The notes beneath the pieces were generated by a model. The model had not been told where the DNA came from, ran no database searches, and saw only the letters and a program-made list of their open reading frames with translations. Source: Euprymna scolopes (taxonomy: Eukaryota; Mollusca; Cephalopoda; Sepiida; Sepiolidae). From it: DNA of 39,088 nt. The DNA is taken from NCBI GenBank assembly GCA_024364805.1, contig CM044519.1, forward strand, positions 38,318,331 through 38,357,418. The letters are read 5' to 3'. A program made the translations under genes and the position numbers. Numbering within the stretch: position 1 is the first letter of the stretch; each line of letters starts with the position of its first letter. Of the stretch, positions 1-10,546 are shown piece after piece.

Positions 1-120
1 TCTCCTTTCCCTCCCCCCGTCTCGTTTCGTCTCTCTCCTTCCCCCATCTCCTTTTCTCCCTCTCCTTCTCCTATTTCATTTTTTTCTCTCTTCCTTAATC
101 TCCCCATTTTCTCGTTTTCC
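1..120. repeat. CT-rich simple repeat
   Basis: Almost pure pyrimidine on the plus strand, built from irregular tctcc/ctccc units with no fixed period. It begins before the window. No coding sense is visible. Confidence 0.8.
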
Positions 121-904
121 CGCTTTATCATATGACGTCTTAATACAAAAATCATGCTACACAACAAATCTCTATTAATCTTCCTGATATTAAAATTTAT
201 GAATATGGCGCCAACTGCTCCGTCTTTCGGAAGCATTATGTCATTGACACCATTTGGGAAACGTCGCAGACAAGAATAGAAAGCAGCTAGTGTCGATGTC
301 ATATTTCTTTTTTTAATGGATAACAGATATGACCAAACTCTCTCCAGTCACATCGAGTGAATCGAAAATATACACCAAACAATAAATAATTTTGATGAGT
401 GCAAATATTATAAACAGCCAGAAGGAGATGGCCGTTAAAAAAATATTTTTAGACTCGTCTTGGTCATTATTTGTTGATCTTCCTATTGTGAATCGCTAGT
501 CACATTTCTTTAAAATAACATTTACATTGCTAACCGAACTAATTAAATGGACGTATCTTGAGAAACATGCAATTATTTGATAGGCTTTATACATCTAGTG
601 ATCCGTTAAAGTTTGAAACTGCATACATGTCTATATGTCACGGTAAAATTTTAAATGGCGGGTTTGTCCACTCGTCTCGCTGAATCTTTAAACATCACGT
701 CTGTCCATCCATCCATCCATCCATCACTAAAACTTTATCAACTTGTTTGTTCGATCCGTCACACTAAATATTTTTATAACTTATTCGCCGATATGTCATA
801 CGTAAGGCTACAATTCTATGTACGACAGTTTTCATATATAAGTATTTAACGGAATTTTACTCAGAAACTGCGGAAATCGATTGAGTACATCTCAGGTTAG
901 ATAT
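121..904. other. Unrecognised AT-rich stretch
   Basis: Nothing recognisable apart from a short (CCAT)n run near 704-725. A 64-codon open frame at 655-849 runs through that microsatellite and is taken as chance. Confidence 0.5.
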
Positions 905-1000
905 TGCATTCACTAGCAGGGCACCCAGAAGTGCTCGGCCGTAAAATACGCTTAAATATGATATTCTGATTAATGCGAATTTCGTATTTATTATTATACT
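905..1000 (+). repeat. 5' fragment of tRNA-core dispersed repeat (family B)
   Basis: The stretch from about 912 (ctagcagggcac) through gctcggccgtaaaatacgct and its AT-rich continuation resembles the starts of the longer copies at 5605 and, reversed, 29310. The match is a CTCGGC..GT motif, then a ...atacgctt...atattttaatt...atgc...tttat pattern. It is cut off at about 1000 where another repeat (tactagcggggg) begins, which suggests nested insertion. Another short copy starts at 24246. Confidence 0.55.
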
Positions 1001-1492
1001 AGCGGGGGGAGGGGTACCCGGCGTTGCCCGGGCGTTTGGAGGTGCGTGTGTTTTTGGGTAAATGAAAAGAAAAATCGTTGGCCGGGTGTCCCTGCTGTTT
1101 GTTTAAAAAAAAAAACGAAGCCTTGAGGCGCAGTTGGAAAATAATAAAGTGTGAAAAATAAAAGTGCGGCGTTTAACGGCAGGTGCCAGTTTTTGACGAC
1201 TTAATGACGTCAACTTTGAGTGCGGGACAGTGGGACTGTTCGCTGCTTTTTTATATGAAAAAGCTTAATGCACATGCGGCGATCGAAAATTGTTGAATAT
1301 GTATCTTTTGAAAATCGGGCAAATTAAATAGACAGGCGAACCCGGTTGTTAACTCGTAGATATTATCATTTAGGCGCGATATAAAGTTTTAAGAAGTTGT
1401 GAGGCGACCGATCGGTTCTCGGAAAAAAGCCTTTCTTGGACATACACGAAAACGCACACACACAAACATTTTCGCTTTTATATTTATAGATT
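1001..1492 (+). repeat. Dispersed repeat with CCCGGCGTTGCCCGGG start
   Basis: Starts at ctagcggggggaggggtacc followed by cggcgttgcccgggcg. It ends with a CA-rich run and a cgcttttatatttatagat terminus. The same start appears reversed near 35317, and the same terminus appears reversed at 38350 and in variant form at 25775 and 32850. It carries no long open frame, so it looks non-autonomous or internally deleted. I cannot assign a class. Similar CCCGGCGTTGCCCGGG starts are common in invertebrate repeats. Confidence 0.6.
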
Positions 1493-2125
1493 ATAATGTA
1501 TAATATAGTAATGATTTAAAAAGTTAAACAAAACTGACTAGTGCGCCACCACCGATACCAAAACGTTTAGCCTATAATTTATTTTTTCCTCTGTCGTTAA
1601 TGACTTATCTACGACTTGATGGTTACAAGGCTAAAAGTTAAAACCTTAACCAATAGCTACTGTTTTGCATGCATATTACTTATGTCGGCGTTCAACCTCC
1701 ACCTGGCAGATGTCACTAAAAAAAATTCACACTTTTCTGCCGATTTTCCTGTGGTAAAACCCAAATATAAAGTTTCGCATGGATTCAAATACTTTATATA
1801 TGAAGGAGGAGTTTGGTAGGCAAAAGTTTTTAAACAAATATGAGTGTGGTGTTTACTAGAAACTTTCTACGCAAATATTACGCAAGTATAAATCGTAGAA
1901 TATATGCATTATTATAATTTCACGTAATAGTTAACTGAAGATGATCATCCTATAAGAAAACCGAAAAAAAACTAATAGGGAATTAATTAAAATGAATGTT
2001 TACAAAAATATGGAAATTGCTAGATCTTTTGCTAATGAAATTCCACGATCCATATATAACAAAGTTGTATTTTCTTTTTAAAATAAAGAGAAAAAGGGTT
2101 TTTAATATAAATATAAATATCAATA

Positions 2126-2127
<2 letters not shown>
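1493..2127. other. Unrecognised AT-rich stretch
   Basis: No repeat or gene recognised. The 67-codon frame at 1616-1819 has no family features. Confidence 0.4.

Positions 2128-2169
<42 letters not shown>
2128..2169. repeat. (TA)n microsatellite
   Basis: About 20 perfect TA units. It produces spurious Tyr-Ile frames on both strands. Confidence 0.95.
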
Positions 2170-2171
<2 letters not shown>

Positions 2172-2659
2172 GGGAATATAGATAAGAGAATTTCTGATAA
2201 GTAAATTGACTGCTTCGCTTAATTTTAAATAAGCTTTTCGTTTGCATTTCATGATTTGGAAACTTTAGATTCACACTGGTCATATGTCTGTTTCTCGTTT
2301 TACCATGCGTCAGATTTAAATAAAGTTTTATCCGGTAACCTTTTAGTTTATGCTGTAAGAAATGTTGACCGTCACGCTTAGGTTATGGATTTTTTAGACT
2401 TCTTCGCGCATCTTTTATAAGGAAATACCCAGACAGAAAACATCATATGTAGCAATAAAGATGACAACGGACACTTACGTGCTTTAAAGCGTAGTGATGT
2501 TTCGGGTGTAATACGACCGTTATCAAGAGAGAAAAATAACACTTATGTTTATGGTAGTAGAAGTTTGTTATTGTAATTAATTTCCATTAGCTAGCATCTA
2601 ATTTTTATGTGCGAAAAGTGTAGAATTTTAAAGAAAAAGTGATTAAAAGAAGGTGAGTC
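2170..2659. other. Unrecognised stretch
   Basis: AT-rich, with no feature I can support. Confidence 0.4.
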
Positions 2660-2975
2660 AGATTTTGACGCTGAGAGAAATGATTCCGTTTGAAATGCCT
2701 CTGCGTTGGTTCGTCACATATCAGTTTGAAACATCGTTTTCAAAACTGAACGGACTCATCTTATGATAATGTTGAATCTGAGTGAAAAGGGACAGTGTTT
2801 GAAATATATATTCGCTGGTTCGTCACATATCAGTTTAATACCTTTTCGAAACTGAACGGACGCATCATAAGAATGTTAAATCTGAGTGAAAGCGACAATG
2901 TTTGAAATATATGTTCGTTGGTCCGTCACATGTCGGTTTGAATTATCCTTTTCAAAATTGAACGGACGCATCTTT
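2660..2975 (+). repeat. Three-copy tandem repeat, ~103-110 bp unit
   Basis: The phrase g(t/c)tggt(t/c)cgtcaca begins at 2704, 2814 and 2917. Each is followed by tcagtttga-like sequence, tttt(c)aaaa(c)tgaacgga and, in two of three units, aatctgagtgaaa. Spacing is 110 then 103 bp. Units differ by small indels and substitutions, so the array is old and short. No coding frame spans it. Confidence 0.85.
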
Positions 2976-4012
2976 AATTAATCCGTCCATAATATATTTT
3001 CTCCATGTCCAAATGAGGATCCTTGCCTGTCTGTGCCAGGCGTCAGCAGGTTGATGGAGGGTTTTCTTGACAAGGGACAGGAAGTTGACTGAAATTGGAG
3101 ATGTGTTCCTGTAAAAGATGAAACCTGAATTTTCTATCATTTTATTTTTACAAGAAGGAAGCGAAGCATATTTTTTTGTTTTATTTTTATGCTTTTTTGT
3201 AGGGTTTCTTTTATTTTATGAAGAGCTCGATATAGTTTGCTATTTTATAAAAGAAAAACAAATAAAATTGATAAAACAAAGAAATTATTTAAAACTTATA
3301 CTTTTATTGTTTTACAAGAGAAAAGGACGCTGGGAGAAATAAAAAAAACAAAAGTCTGAATCGATTAAAAGGAATTAAACTAAAGTAAGGCGGCATTCGG
3401 TTAGAAAGTTAATCTAATTTATAAAACTCACTATATCTGTATCTGTCTGTCTCCTTTTTTTTTTTTTTTCAATGTGCATCTCCAAGACGCAAAGTCGAAG
3501 AGCAGCGCAAACTGGTTAAATGATTGCATTTTTTTGTTGACTGTAAATAGGTTTTTGCCGGTATAATAGTTGCTAAGGGATCAAAATTGAAATTAGTCAG
3601 AAGTCAAATATACGTGCATTTGTACGCATGCGCAAATACCCATGTACTACTCCTACATACACATACATAGAGTCGGTTCATTTGTTTCTGAATTATTTCT
3701 TATCCATCTGACGATAACGCAAACGGTAACGACTAAGTCTAGAGCGGTAAATATTGTGGTTTCAATACAAGCTGATAATACCCAAGTCATACTTTTTTTT
3801 TACTTTTGAGATCACTATGTATTGGGTATAATAAAACAATGAATAGAAAATTAACTCTAATAATACATCGGAAATCTGCATTAATTAAATTTAAATATCA
3901 GATGTCAGCGTATTTTACGTCAGGTGGCCGCTACGATATATTTAAATAGTAACAACTATGGCCGAAACGCTACATATTTTGGTTTCGATTCTATGTGCTG
4001 GCGCCCCAGTAT
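2976..4012. other. Unrecognised stretch with T-rich runs
   Basis: Contains a 74-codon hydrophobic frame (3118-3342) and a poly-T run near 3458-3469. No domain, splice or repeat signature that I recognise. Confidence 0.4.
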
Positions 4013-4091
4013 TTTTTTAAAATAATTTTTTTAAATAATTTTTAAAATAATTTTTTTAAATAATTTTTTTAAATAATTTTTTTAAATAATA
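4013..4091. repeat. Minisatellite of tttttttaaataa units
   Basis: Five to six imperfect ~15 bp units, each a T run followed by aaataa or aaaataa. Confidence 0.85.
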
Positions 4092-4355
4092 CTATACATT
4101 GGATAAAATATCAATTGAAAATTGGCTTTATGATACTAAATGCGAAATCTATATGGTCTGATGGTTCCGAAGTGATATTTATTGATGTATCAATTTTTAA
4201 ATCAATACTATATATTGGTAATTACAATAGAAAAAATGCGAGCATGAGAAGTAATATGGTTAAGCATAAACATGGAAAAGTAAAGGACCAGTTGTTTAAA
4301 CAGGAAAAAAAGAGCAAGATATTCTGCTAAAAATATAATAAATTTATAACTTCAA

Positions 4356-4426
4356 ATATTGCAGCATAAAGAATTGATTATATGTTATAAATTGAATTAA
4401 AAAGAAAATTCTTAATGCTGCAATAT
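4356..4426. repeat. Short inverted repeat (20-bp arms, 31-nt loop)
   Basis: Arm 4356-4375 (atattgcagcataaagaatt) pairs with 4407-4426 with a single mismatch. It could be the tip of a worn MITE or a small RNA hairpin; nothing else around it decides. Confidence 0.6.
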
Positions 4427-4692
4427 GTCCAAAATTTACGTATGCTAGCAATATGAACTAATGGTGGATACAACTGGAATGCCCATAGGTTTCAGTAATG
4501 TTGATATAAAGATAACCTTTTCTAATAATAGCGAAAAAATAGATGCGATTTATATTTTAATACGGTTGCATATTAAATCATTAAATTATTAAATAATAAA
4601 ACCCTGGAGGTGTATATCATTCTAAGGAGAACCGGTAGTTCTAATCATCCCGTTACAGGAGCTTAGCCCGTCACAATTTTTTTTTAACCTAT

Positions 4693-4860
4693 ATCGCTTC
4701 TAAGTACGGGAGCAATATACAACTGATTCATGAGAATTTTGGCTAGTAGCAAAGTGTAGTATTTGTTCTGATAATACACTTAACCTTTTCTGTCCTCTGT
4801 TGGTGGATAAGAAATTATTCTTCACCGAGATAATTTTTATTTTTTGTTCCTATTCAGAGT
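4693..4860 (+). repeat. U2 snRNA-derived SINE fragment
   Basis: atcgcttct (4693-4701) equals the 5' end of U2 snRNA. After ~35 unrelated bases, ttttggcta (4737-4745) and caaagtgtagtatttgttct (4750-4769) match the next part of U2 (ttttggctaagatcaaagtgtagtatctgttct). Downstream sequence (cttaaccttttctgtcctctgttggtgg) resembles the tail of the SINE at 19520-19748 read on the other strand. U2 homology is seen directly; the SINE label is inferred from repetition. Confidence 0.65.
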
Positions 4861-5600
4861 GAGTGGTTTGGAGAACGTGATTCCCCCACATTGAAAAATG
4901 GCCTTGTCTAACTCTCCCTCGTGGGAAGGCAAGTAAATAGGAAGAGACGAACAAGAACAACTGGGGACTTTTCACGGGTCACATTTTTTTTTAATTAATA
5001 TCTTAATATATATCGAGTGTTGACTGTATAGTTGAATTAATGATAGAATTACGTATTGAGCTTTTACACGCAGCGTGCTTTCAAAGACATTATCAGAGAT
5101 AATACTTTTTCGAGACAGGAAGTCGCAAAAAGGAAGAGAGGTTTTTAAAGACAGAGGTAGGAAATGGGAAGGAGAAGGGGGAAATAAAGCCAGAAGAGAT
5201 GGGGAAACGGCAGATTGATATAGAGAAAAAAGTGAGAGATACGATGATCACCGGACAAATAAAAAAAATATCAATTTTGTGAATGCATTTGCGTGTTTTA
5301 AAATCTCCGAACGCACTTTGACCGGCATCTACGTCCCCCGACATAGAAAGTGTCAGCGTTTGTTGATTGGACTTAATATTATTCATGAAATGCCTCCTGT
5401 CGTCGACAGCCGACCAGTGTCGTGTCATGTTGTGTCTTAGCTTGGGTTGACTTCACTTGGGGATTAGGGAAGCAGATTTTGAGAAATAAATGCTGTTCAC
5501 TTAGAATAGGTTATCGGAAAGGGAATGGGTTCAACTAATAGACAAATTCTTTGATAATGGAATGACAAAACAATGATAGAAACATATAGGAAGAAAAACA
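4861..5600. other. Unrecognised stretch with purine-rich block
   Basis: The plus strand is purine-rich from about 5110 to 5240. A 111-codon minus-strand frame (5093-5428) overlaps it; its Phe/Ser-rich C-terminus is what a purine-rich complement would give, so I do not call it a gene. Confidence 0.4.
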
Positions 5601-5602
5601 TA

Positions 5603-6380
5603 TTAGCTGTCCGCTCGGCGTTGCCCGGTCGTACAATATGCTTCAATATAAAATTTTAATTCATGCAGATTGCTTATAAATTATTATAAAATCAATCCTC
5701 TATTGAGTTTCGTACATTACCAGGAATAATTTACCCAGTGCACTAATTCGAAAAAGAAAATAATAATGATAATGTTCATCAAATTTCACCTGTGTTTATT
5801 TAAAATATCACGTCAGGTGATACTTGGGCTTGTCGATGAATGCCCTGGAAAAGTCGCTTTTGATTAATGTTTAGTTCTAAAATATGCAAAGGAAAAATGA
5901 TTTGCGGCAATTTTAAATGGTATCTCTTTTATCATATATTGTACTTGTTAATAAGGAAAAAAATAAATAAAATGCTGAGGTACATCCGAGCTTGAACCAG
6001 GGGACCATTCTATCAGTGATCGAGTACTTTACCACTGAGCTACATCTTCAGATGACAATAAATCTGGCTTTTTAAGAAGAAATGATTTGCTGAAATTTTA
6101 TTATTTTCCTTGGCCGGTGTAACGTAAAACATTCCCCTGTAAAAAGCTGTTATTTTTTTTTAAATCTATAAAAGAGAAAGACTATTTTTAAAATCGAATT
6201 TTTTGCTATTTTCGATCCTTATCGGGGGAATTTCTGTACAAAACATACTTGAGAAAACTGCCAGACATATGCATCAGATTTGTGTGCAAAGGATAGGCTT
6301 AGCCGTTTTAGAACCAATGAAGAATGTACTTCTCATACACACACATACACACAGCTTTTGTGACGTAATAATAAAGAACG
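5603..6380 (+). repeat. Dispersed repeat family B with reversed tRNA-like core
   Basis: Starts with ccgctcggcgttgcccggtc and ends with a CA-rich run (6334-6356). Near its middle, 5984-6060, lies a tRNA-like sequence on the minus strand. The minus-orientation copy at 28425-29315 matches at both ends and around the core: gtacaatatgc near the start, agaaatgatttgctg and a gtgtaacgt-type segment after the core, and a ctgtacaaaac-type segment. Having two copies makes this one element, not a chance tRNA insertion. The class is unknown. Confidence 0.7.
5984..6060 (-). ncRNA. tRNA-like core (A and B box) in repeat
   Basis: On the minus strand, gatgtagctcagtggtaaag is a good pol III A box region and ctggttcaagctc a good B box (RGTTCRANNC type). 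The anticodon arm does not form a clean 5-bp stem and the acceptor pairs poorly, so it is not a working tRNA gene. It could still recruit TFIIIC. Confidence 0.6.
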
Positions 6381-6640
6381 AGATTTTTTTAAAATTCTTT
6401 CCCACACTTATCATTTCCGTTTTCCCTTTCTTCTTTACTTTATATAGATCTGCATATGTAACCCATTGGACCCTAATTAATTAATTAGTCAATGGAATCC
6501 CATAGCATGTATTAAATACTCCTTTAAGCGTACATTCTCCTCTATCGCCCAATACTATTAAAGTCACCCTCTAACAAATTTTAAGTACACTAATTATCTA
6601 ATCCCCCTAGATAACTCTCATTTCTTCTTCAATGTATAGA
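6381..6640. other. Unrecognised AT-rich stretch
   Basis: No feature seen. Confidence 0.4.
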
Positions 6641-7580
6641 CCTCATACAAAATCCTGTAATTTTTTAATTCCATTTTCATCCGCACAAGGCACAGTGCCA
6701 CTTTGAAGTAGGGGGCTACGATCGGGTACATAAGTTGCAGGGTTATATGTAAGGAGTTGAGCAGCGAGATTTTTGTTCACATTAAACTTAAACCTCTGTA
6801 GGTCAGTACAGTTGGGAAAGCAGAATCCCAGAAGGAAGTTCCAAAGTGTAGCAGTTCTGGGGGGAAAACTATTAGAGTAAAAGGCTTTTAATATATAGGG
6901 ATCTCTACTGTGTAGGGGTGAGATTTTGCTGTTTGTTGGGTTTGTCGAGGGAGTACAAGAGCGAGTAGTTCCTCAGAGCATTCACCATTAAAATACTTGT
7001 AGAACAGGCATAGAGATGCAAGACTTCGTCGATAAGAAGAGAGGCTTGAACTCTGTCCAGGGGCGAGAGACTAGTACAAGATGCACCAGCCCAAAATGCC
7101 AAAATGTGACAGTACTCCATACATGAGCGAATGGTGGCCTTGTAGAGATACATGATATTTTCAGGTGTAAGAAGCTTTCTAGCGCGGTAGAGAGTCTACC
7201 TTCCTTGCAGTGGCCCTTGCAATGCTCTCAATATATCTGTTCCAGTTCATGTTTTCTGTGAACGTTAAGCCGGGGAGTTTGAAAGAAGTACTTTCAGGTA
7301 ATATGTCCATAGTTAATGTTGGTTGAGAAAGTTTATTTTGATTATTGAAGGAAACAAGCTTGGTCTTGGCAGCATTGAATGTGACCATCTATTTTTGTCT
7401 CCATTTCACTACAGATTGGAAGTATTTCTATAGTGTGTTTGCCATTTTCCTTGATATGTGTTCATTTGATTCCCCTCGTGCCTGTTATAGAGCGTGGTGT
7501 CATCAGCAAATATACCAATCTCAGAAGCAATTTCATCAGGAAGGTAATTTATGAATATTAGGAATAATAAAGGCCCCACA
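6640..7580 (-). pseudogene. LINE reverse transcriptase and C-terminus (Jockey/CR1 type), broken
   Basis: The minus strand reads in order the end of a non-LTR retrotransposon polyprotein. Near 7580-7490 comes GPLLFLIFINYLPDE and FADDTTLY, that is RT motif B and the YADD-like catalytic loop (FADD at about 7499-7510). At 7388-7179 comes FNAAKTKLVSF and LTFTENMNWNRYIES. At 7153-6905 comes YKATIRSCMEYCHILAFWAG then LSPLDRVQASL. At 6900-6655 comes FPPRTATLWNFL, FCFPNCTDLQRFKFNVNKNL and a stop. These are hallmarks of the region downstream of RT in Jockey/CR1-like LINEs. The reading frame shifts at least three times and the 5' part (endonuclease, most of RT) is missing. The upstream part of the 7409-7759 frame does not look like RT. 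A dead 5'-truncated insertion. Confidence 0.85.
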
Positions 7581-7756
7581 TGTCTATTGTTTCTCATAAG
7601 AGAAACTTTGTTTTTCGCTTCTCTATAGCAATTCTCATGGAAACTGCTTGACTGAGCTTCAATCACTATTTCTTTTCTGTTAAACGTTCGCGGCAAGAAC
7701 TCGTCTATATTTAACCGCGGCAACGGAATCCCCTTATTTGTTCTGTGCGTCAAAAC

Positions 7757-7774
7757 CAAAAAAAAAAAAAAAAA
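7757..7774. repeat. Poly(A) run
   Basis: About 16-18 A on the plus strand. It does not sit at the 3' end of the minus-strand LINE, so it may belong to another worn insertion. Confidence 0.6.
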
Positions 7775-7957
7775 TGATTAGTTTCTTCCCATTAAAAATC
7801 GCATATTTAGAACACATTACCATGAAACTGTTTCCCCGCGGAAAATATGGTCTTCCAAGTTAGGTATAACTATTTTAAGCCGTCATCTTCCGTAATCATA
7901 CTTTGTCCACTCGATTCATCGTTTTCAAACCTTTGATAATCATAGTAACTCTTATTG

Positions 7958-8235
7958 TAACAGCACGAATGGCAATAATATGCAAATACCGAGCCGTGTG
8001 TGAAATGACGTCACGGTAAGGGGGAAAAAAAGGATTATAAAAAGGAGAGAGGACACGTTATAGAAGTCGATCATAGTAAAGACATTGGGAACGCCACGGC
8101 CGTAAGGAGAAGTCACACAGTGGCGGGGAAATGATGGAAATAAATGTCGTTATTACTAAAAAGTTATTACTTGTCATATATTCCTTGCAACGCACAGTTT
8201 CCGTGTGCAAACATGCGTACTACGTTTCATTCTCC
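7958..8235 (+). mobile_element. Probable solo LTR (Gypsy-like), fossil
   Basis: Begins tgtaacagcacgaatggc. It has a CRE-like tgacgtca (about 8007), a TATA-like ttataaaa (about 8036) and an aataaa (about 8140), the order of promoter then polyadenylation signal expected in an LTR. No internal region or second LTR flanks it, so it reads as a solo LTR. The right edge is uncertain and clear target-site duplications were not seen. Family assignment is by general resemblance only. Confidence 0.45.
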
Positions 8236-8962
8236 TCTACTCGTTCTTGGCCTTGATAGTGATTGATTTTAGTTTAAGAAACGACATATTATTGCACTTG
8301 AATAAGCGTTCATTTGATTAAACAGATGAACCTACGAATTTATCTGTATTCTCATTGGTTAAAAGGAGTTAAATAAGATTAGTTAATGTCCGAAATCTTT
8401 TGACTTAACCAGGAATAATGAAAGAAGATTAAAGGAAAGAAAGTCATTGTGAGCTGCATTTTTTTTTAATGAAGCAACAAATTGATTGTTTCATTTAATC
8501 ATAAATTGAAGATGGAAGAAACGGGAACTATTCATGAATTGACCTAATATATGTCCACAGCTCAATAAATTTGGTACCCACGACGTTAAATTATTGAATT
8601 ATTTGTTGATTGTGAGTGCCCAGCTCTAATGTTTACGACAGTATTAATAGAGTCCGACAACATAAGCATCGGATTTCCTTGGCTTCTTTCGTAATTATAG
8701 CGGGCGTTTGGTATCCTGAACCCGAATCAAGAAGTGGGCCCGACTTGACGCATTCTCGTCATCAAAGGCCTGGCCTTCATTTAAAAGATTAATGTCAAAA
8801 TCGAAGTTGTCTATTGATGCCCAAAATCTCAACCAATGAGAGACAAAACAATTGGTGATTGCACTACAGAAAGCAAATTTACGTTAGTAAAGAAGGATGT
8901 TAACAACGAATTATTCTAATTGATTAAAAAGGAATTAACTAATATTATTGCGTGCGTAGTAA
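8236..8962. other. Unrecognised stretch
   Basis: AT-rich, with no gene or repeat recognised. The phrase gtgagctgcatt at about 8449 recurs at about 9479. Confidence 0.4.
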
Positions 8963-9333
8963 TTTTTTGTAGACTTATCCTCATCTTGATACTTGTTTCA
9001 CTACGTTTCGGCCGACTCCTACTCTGGCCTTTTTCAGGTGGTAAACCGCGACGGGGTAAAAATGTCGACTCTTGTAACTGTATCTTCAGTAATTACTGCC
9101 TTCCATAGTTGGCGTTGTTGTCTCACCACGTTTTGGTTAACTCATCATCTCGCCTGCTTTGGGCAAGATGGAAACAACCTTCAGACAATTCTCACCTGGA
9201 ACAGTAGAGACTCGACGCTCTATCTGCGTCACGGGCCCCGAGGGACGACAAAGGTTGGATTTCGTGGTCTTACAAATCGAATTTTATGTTCTAATTTGGT
9301 CTTCCATTGTCAGGTCCATACCTAATGATATTA
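8963..9333 (-). mobile_element. Hammerhead-motif repeat, partial copy
   Basis: This is the minus-orientation relative of the element at 18962-19343. Its left end (tgtagacttatcctcatctt, then a tttcactacgtttcggcc-like arm) equals the right arm there. The interior shares caattctcacctggaac, a ccatagttggcgttgttgtc-like segment and ttccattgtcaggtcc with the reverse complement of 19010-19210. It ends at about 9333 without the second terminal arm, so one end is lost. The hammerhead core at 8999-9040 has lost the invariant G of CTGANGA. Confidence 0.7.
8999..9040 (-). ncRNA. Decayed hammerhead ribozyme motif
   Basis: Minus strand: CAC, CTGAAAA, AGGCC...GGCC stem II, GAAACGTA, GTG. The CAC/GTG pair begins stem I and ACGT is a self-complementary stem III. 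CTGAAAA departs from CTGANGA at one invariant position, so activity is unlikely. Confidence 0.6.
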
Positions 9334-10107
9334 TTTATTTTGGATACATAAATTATGAAGCCTCTTAAGAGATTCACAAAAATAAAAATATGTAATAATA
9401 TTTAATATCGATTACATCTGTTGATATAACCGATACTAATATAAAAAGAAAGGAAGTGAGAGAAAACAGTTCATGATTTGTGAGCTGCATTATTTTTGAC
9501 AGGCATATCATTTTCATATTTATCCAATGAAATTGACCTTGAACGGCTCCATTGAACTCCGTGTAAATAAGTCTCTGGTCAATTGTAAGACATTATTCGC
9601 TTTCTTATTTCTGTGAAAAGATTTTACCCGGCACCAAAGCCAAAAAGGTTAAGGCTATATTTAATATGACCTTTTGCTTGGGGACTTATATCAGGCCCAC
9701 TTTCCCAGGCTTTTGCCTTTTATTAAGGTGTTGGTTTATTACCTATCCTTTGAGGTTCCCTTCTTGGGTAATGCCGATGGGGGTTTCCATGTATTTTTTT
9801 TGCAAGCCAACGTGCCGCAAAAGTTGTCTTTTTTTCTTCTTATTTTGGCAGGCCAGTGTGTTCTTTCTCTACAACGCTAGCTCTTCAAATCCCATATTCA
9901 AACACTTTTGTCACATTATGTTGCTGTGGAAGGAAGATACATACTGACCCGCAACAAAAACAGAATGTAATATTAATGTGCAAGAAAAAACGCTATCAGA
10001 TTAAATCACGGTTAAATCTTCAAAATAGCATCCTACTAAATTTGATTAAACACAAACAGACTAAAACCTCAATTCTTAATTTTCAACGCATTAGCACGTA
10101 ACATCCA
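9334..10107. other. Unrecognised stretch
   Basis: Two overlapping open frames (9666-9947, 9674-9880) are Phe/Leu/Cys-rich without any family motif. Otherwise AT-rich. Confidence 0.4.
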
Positions 10108-10145
10108 TTTTTGCTAAACGTGTAGTATCTGTTCTGATACTGCGA
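10108..10145 (+). repeat. U2 snRNA-like motif (SINE remnant)
   Basis: ttttgctaaacgtgtagtat then ctgttctgatac matches the U2 5' region ttttggctaagatcaaagtgtagtatctgttct with a short deletion. The segment gtgtagtatc..gatac also forms a hairpin. Confidence 0.6.
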
Positions 10146-10546
10146 TTCATCTTTCTTTCTTCGACAAATGAGGAAAGAATCGTAAATTAAATGTTTTTTT
10201 TTTCTGTGTTCCAATCCATACAATCTCTTTTAGAGGAGCTGAAATTTTCCCTGCAGTAAGACTGATACTGTGTCTGGCTTTGCTTTCTTGGGGGACGGGG
10301 GCCCAATAAACAGGACAAGTCTGATTACCACACAATTAAATCCATAATTATTTAATTATTAAGGGTTGTTTTCTTAAAGAACATAAACAAAACAGAATTG
10401 AAGGAGAAAATAAAAGATGAAGAGGAAAATACAGAATCCTGAGAAAAAAAGATAAAAAGTAAAAAAAGACAAGAACTAAACAATAACTATGACAGAAGTA
10501 TAACAAGAAAGAAACAAAAGAATTAGAAATTGAAACAAAGTGATGG

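Noticed and set aside
1941-1975. CTGAAGATGATCATCC...GAAAA as a hammerhead core
   Set aside because: No stem III or stem I pairing around it and no second copy seen.
1983-2252. Tyr-Ile repeat frames here and at 24613-24907, 30865-31113, 31527-31803, 32800-33033 and 33965-34261
   Set aside because: They are carried by (TA)n tracts, occur on both strands and have no other protein features.
5093-5428. 111-codon minus-strand frame
   Set aside because: Half of it is the complement of a purine-rich tract and no family is recognised.
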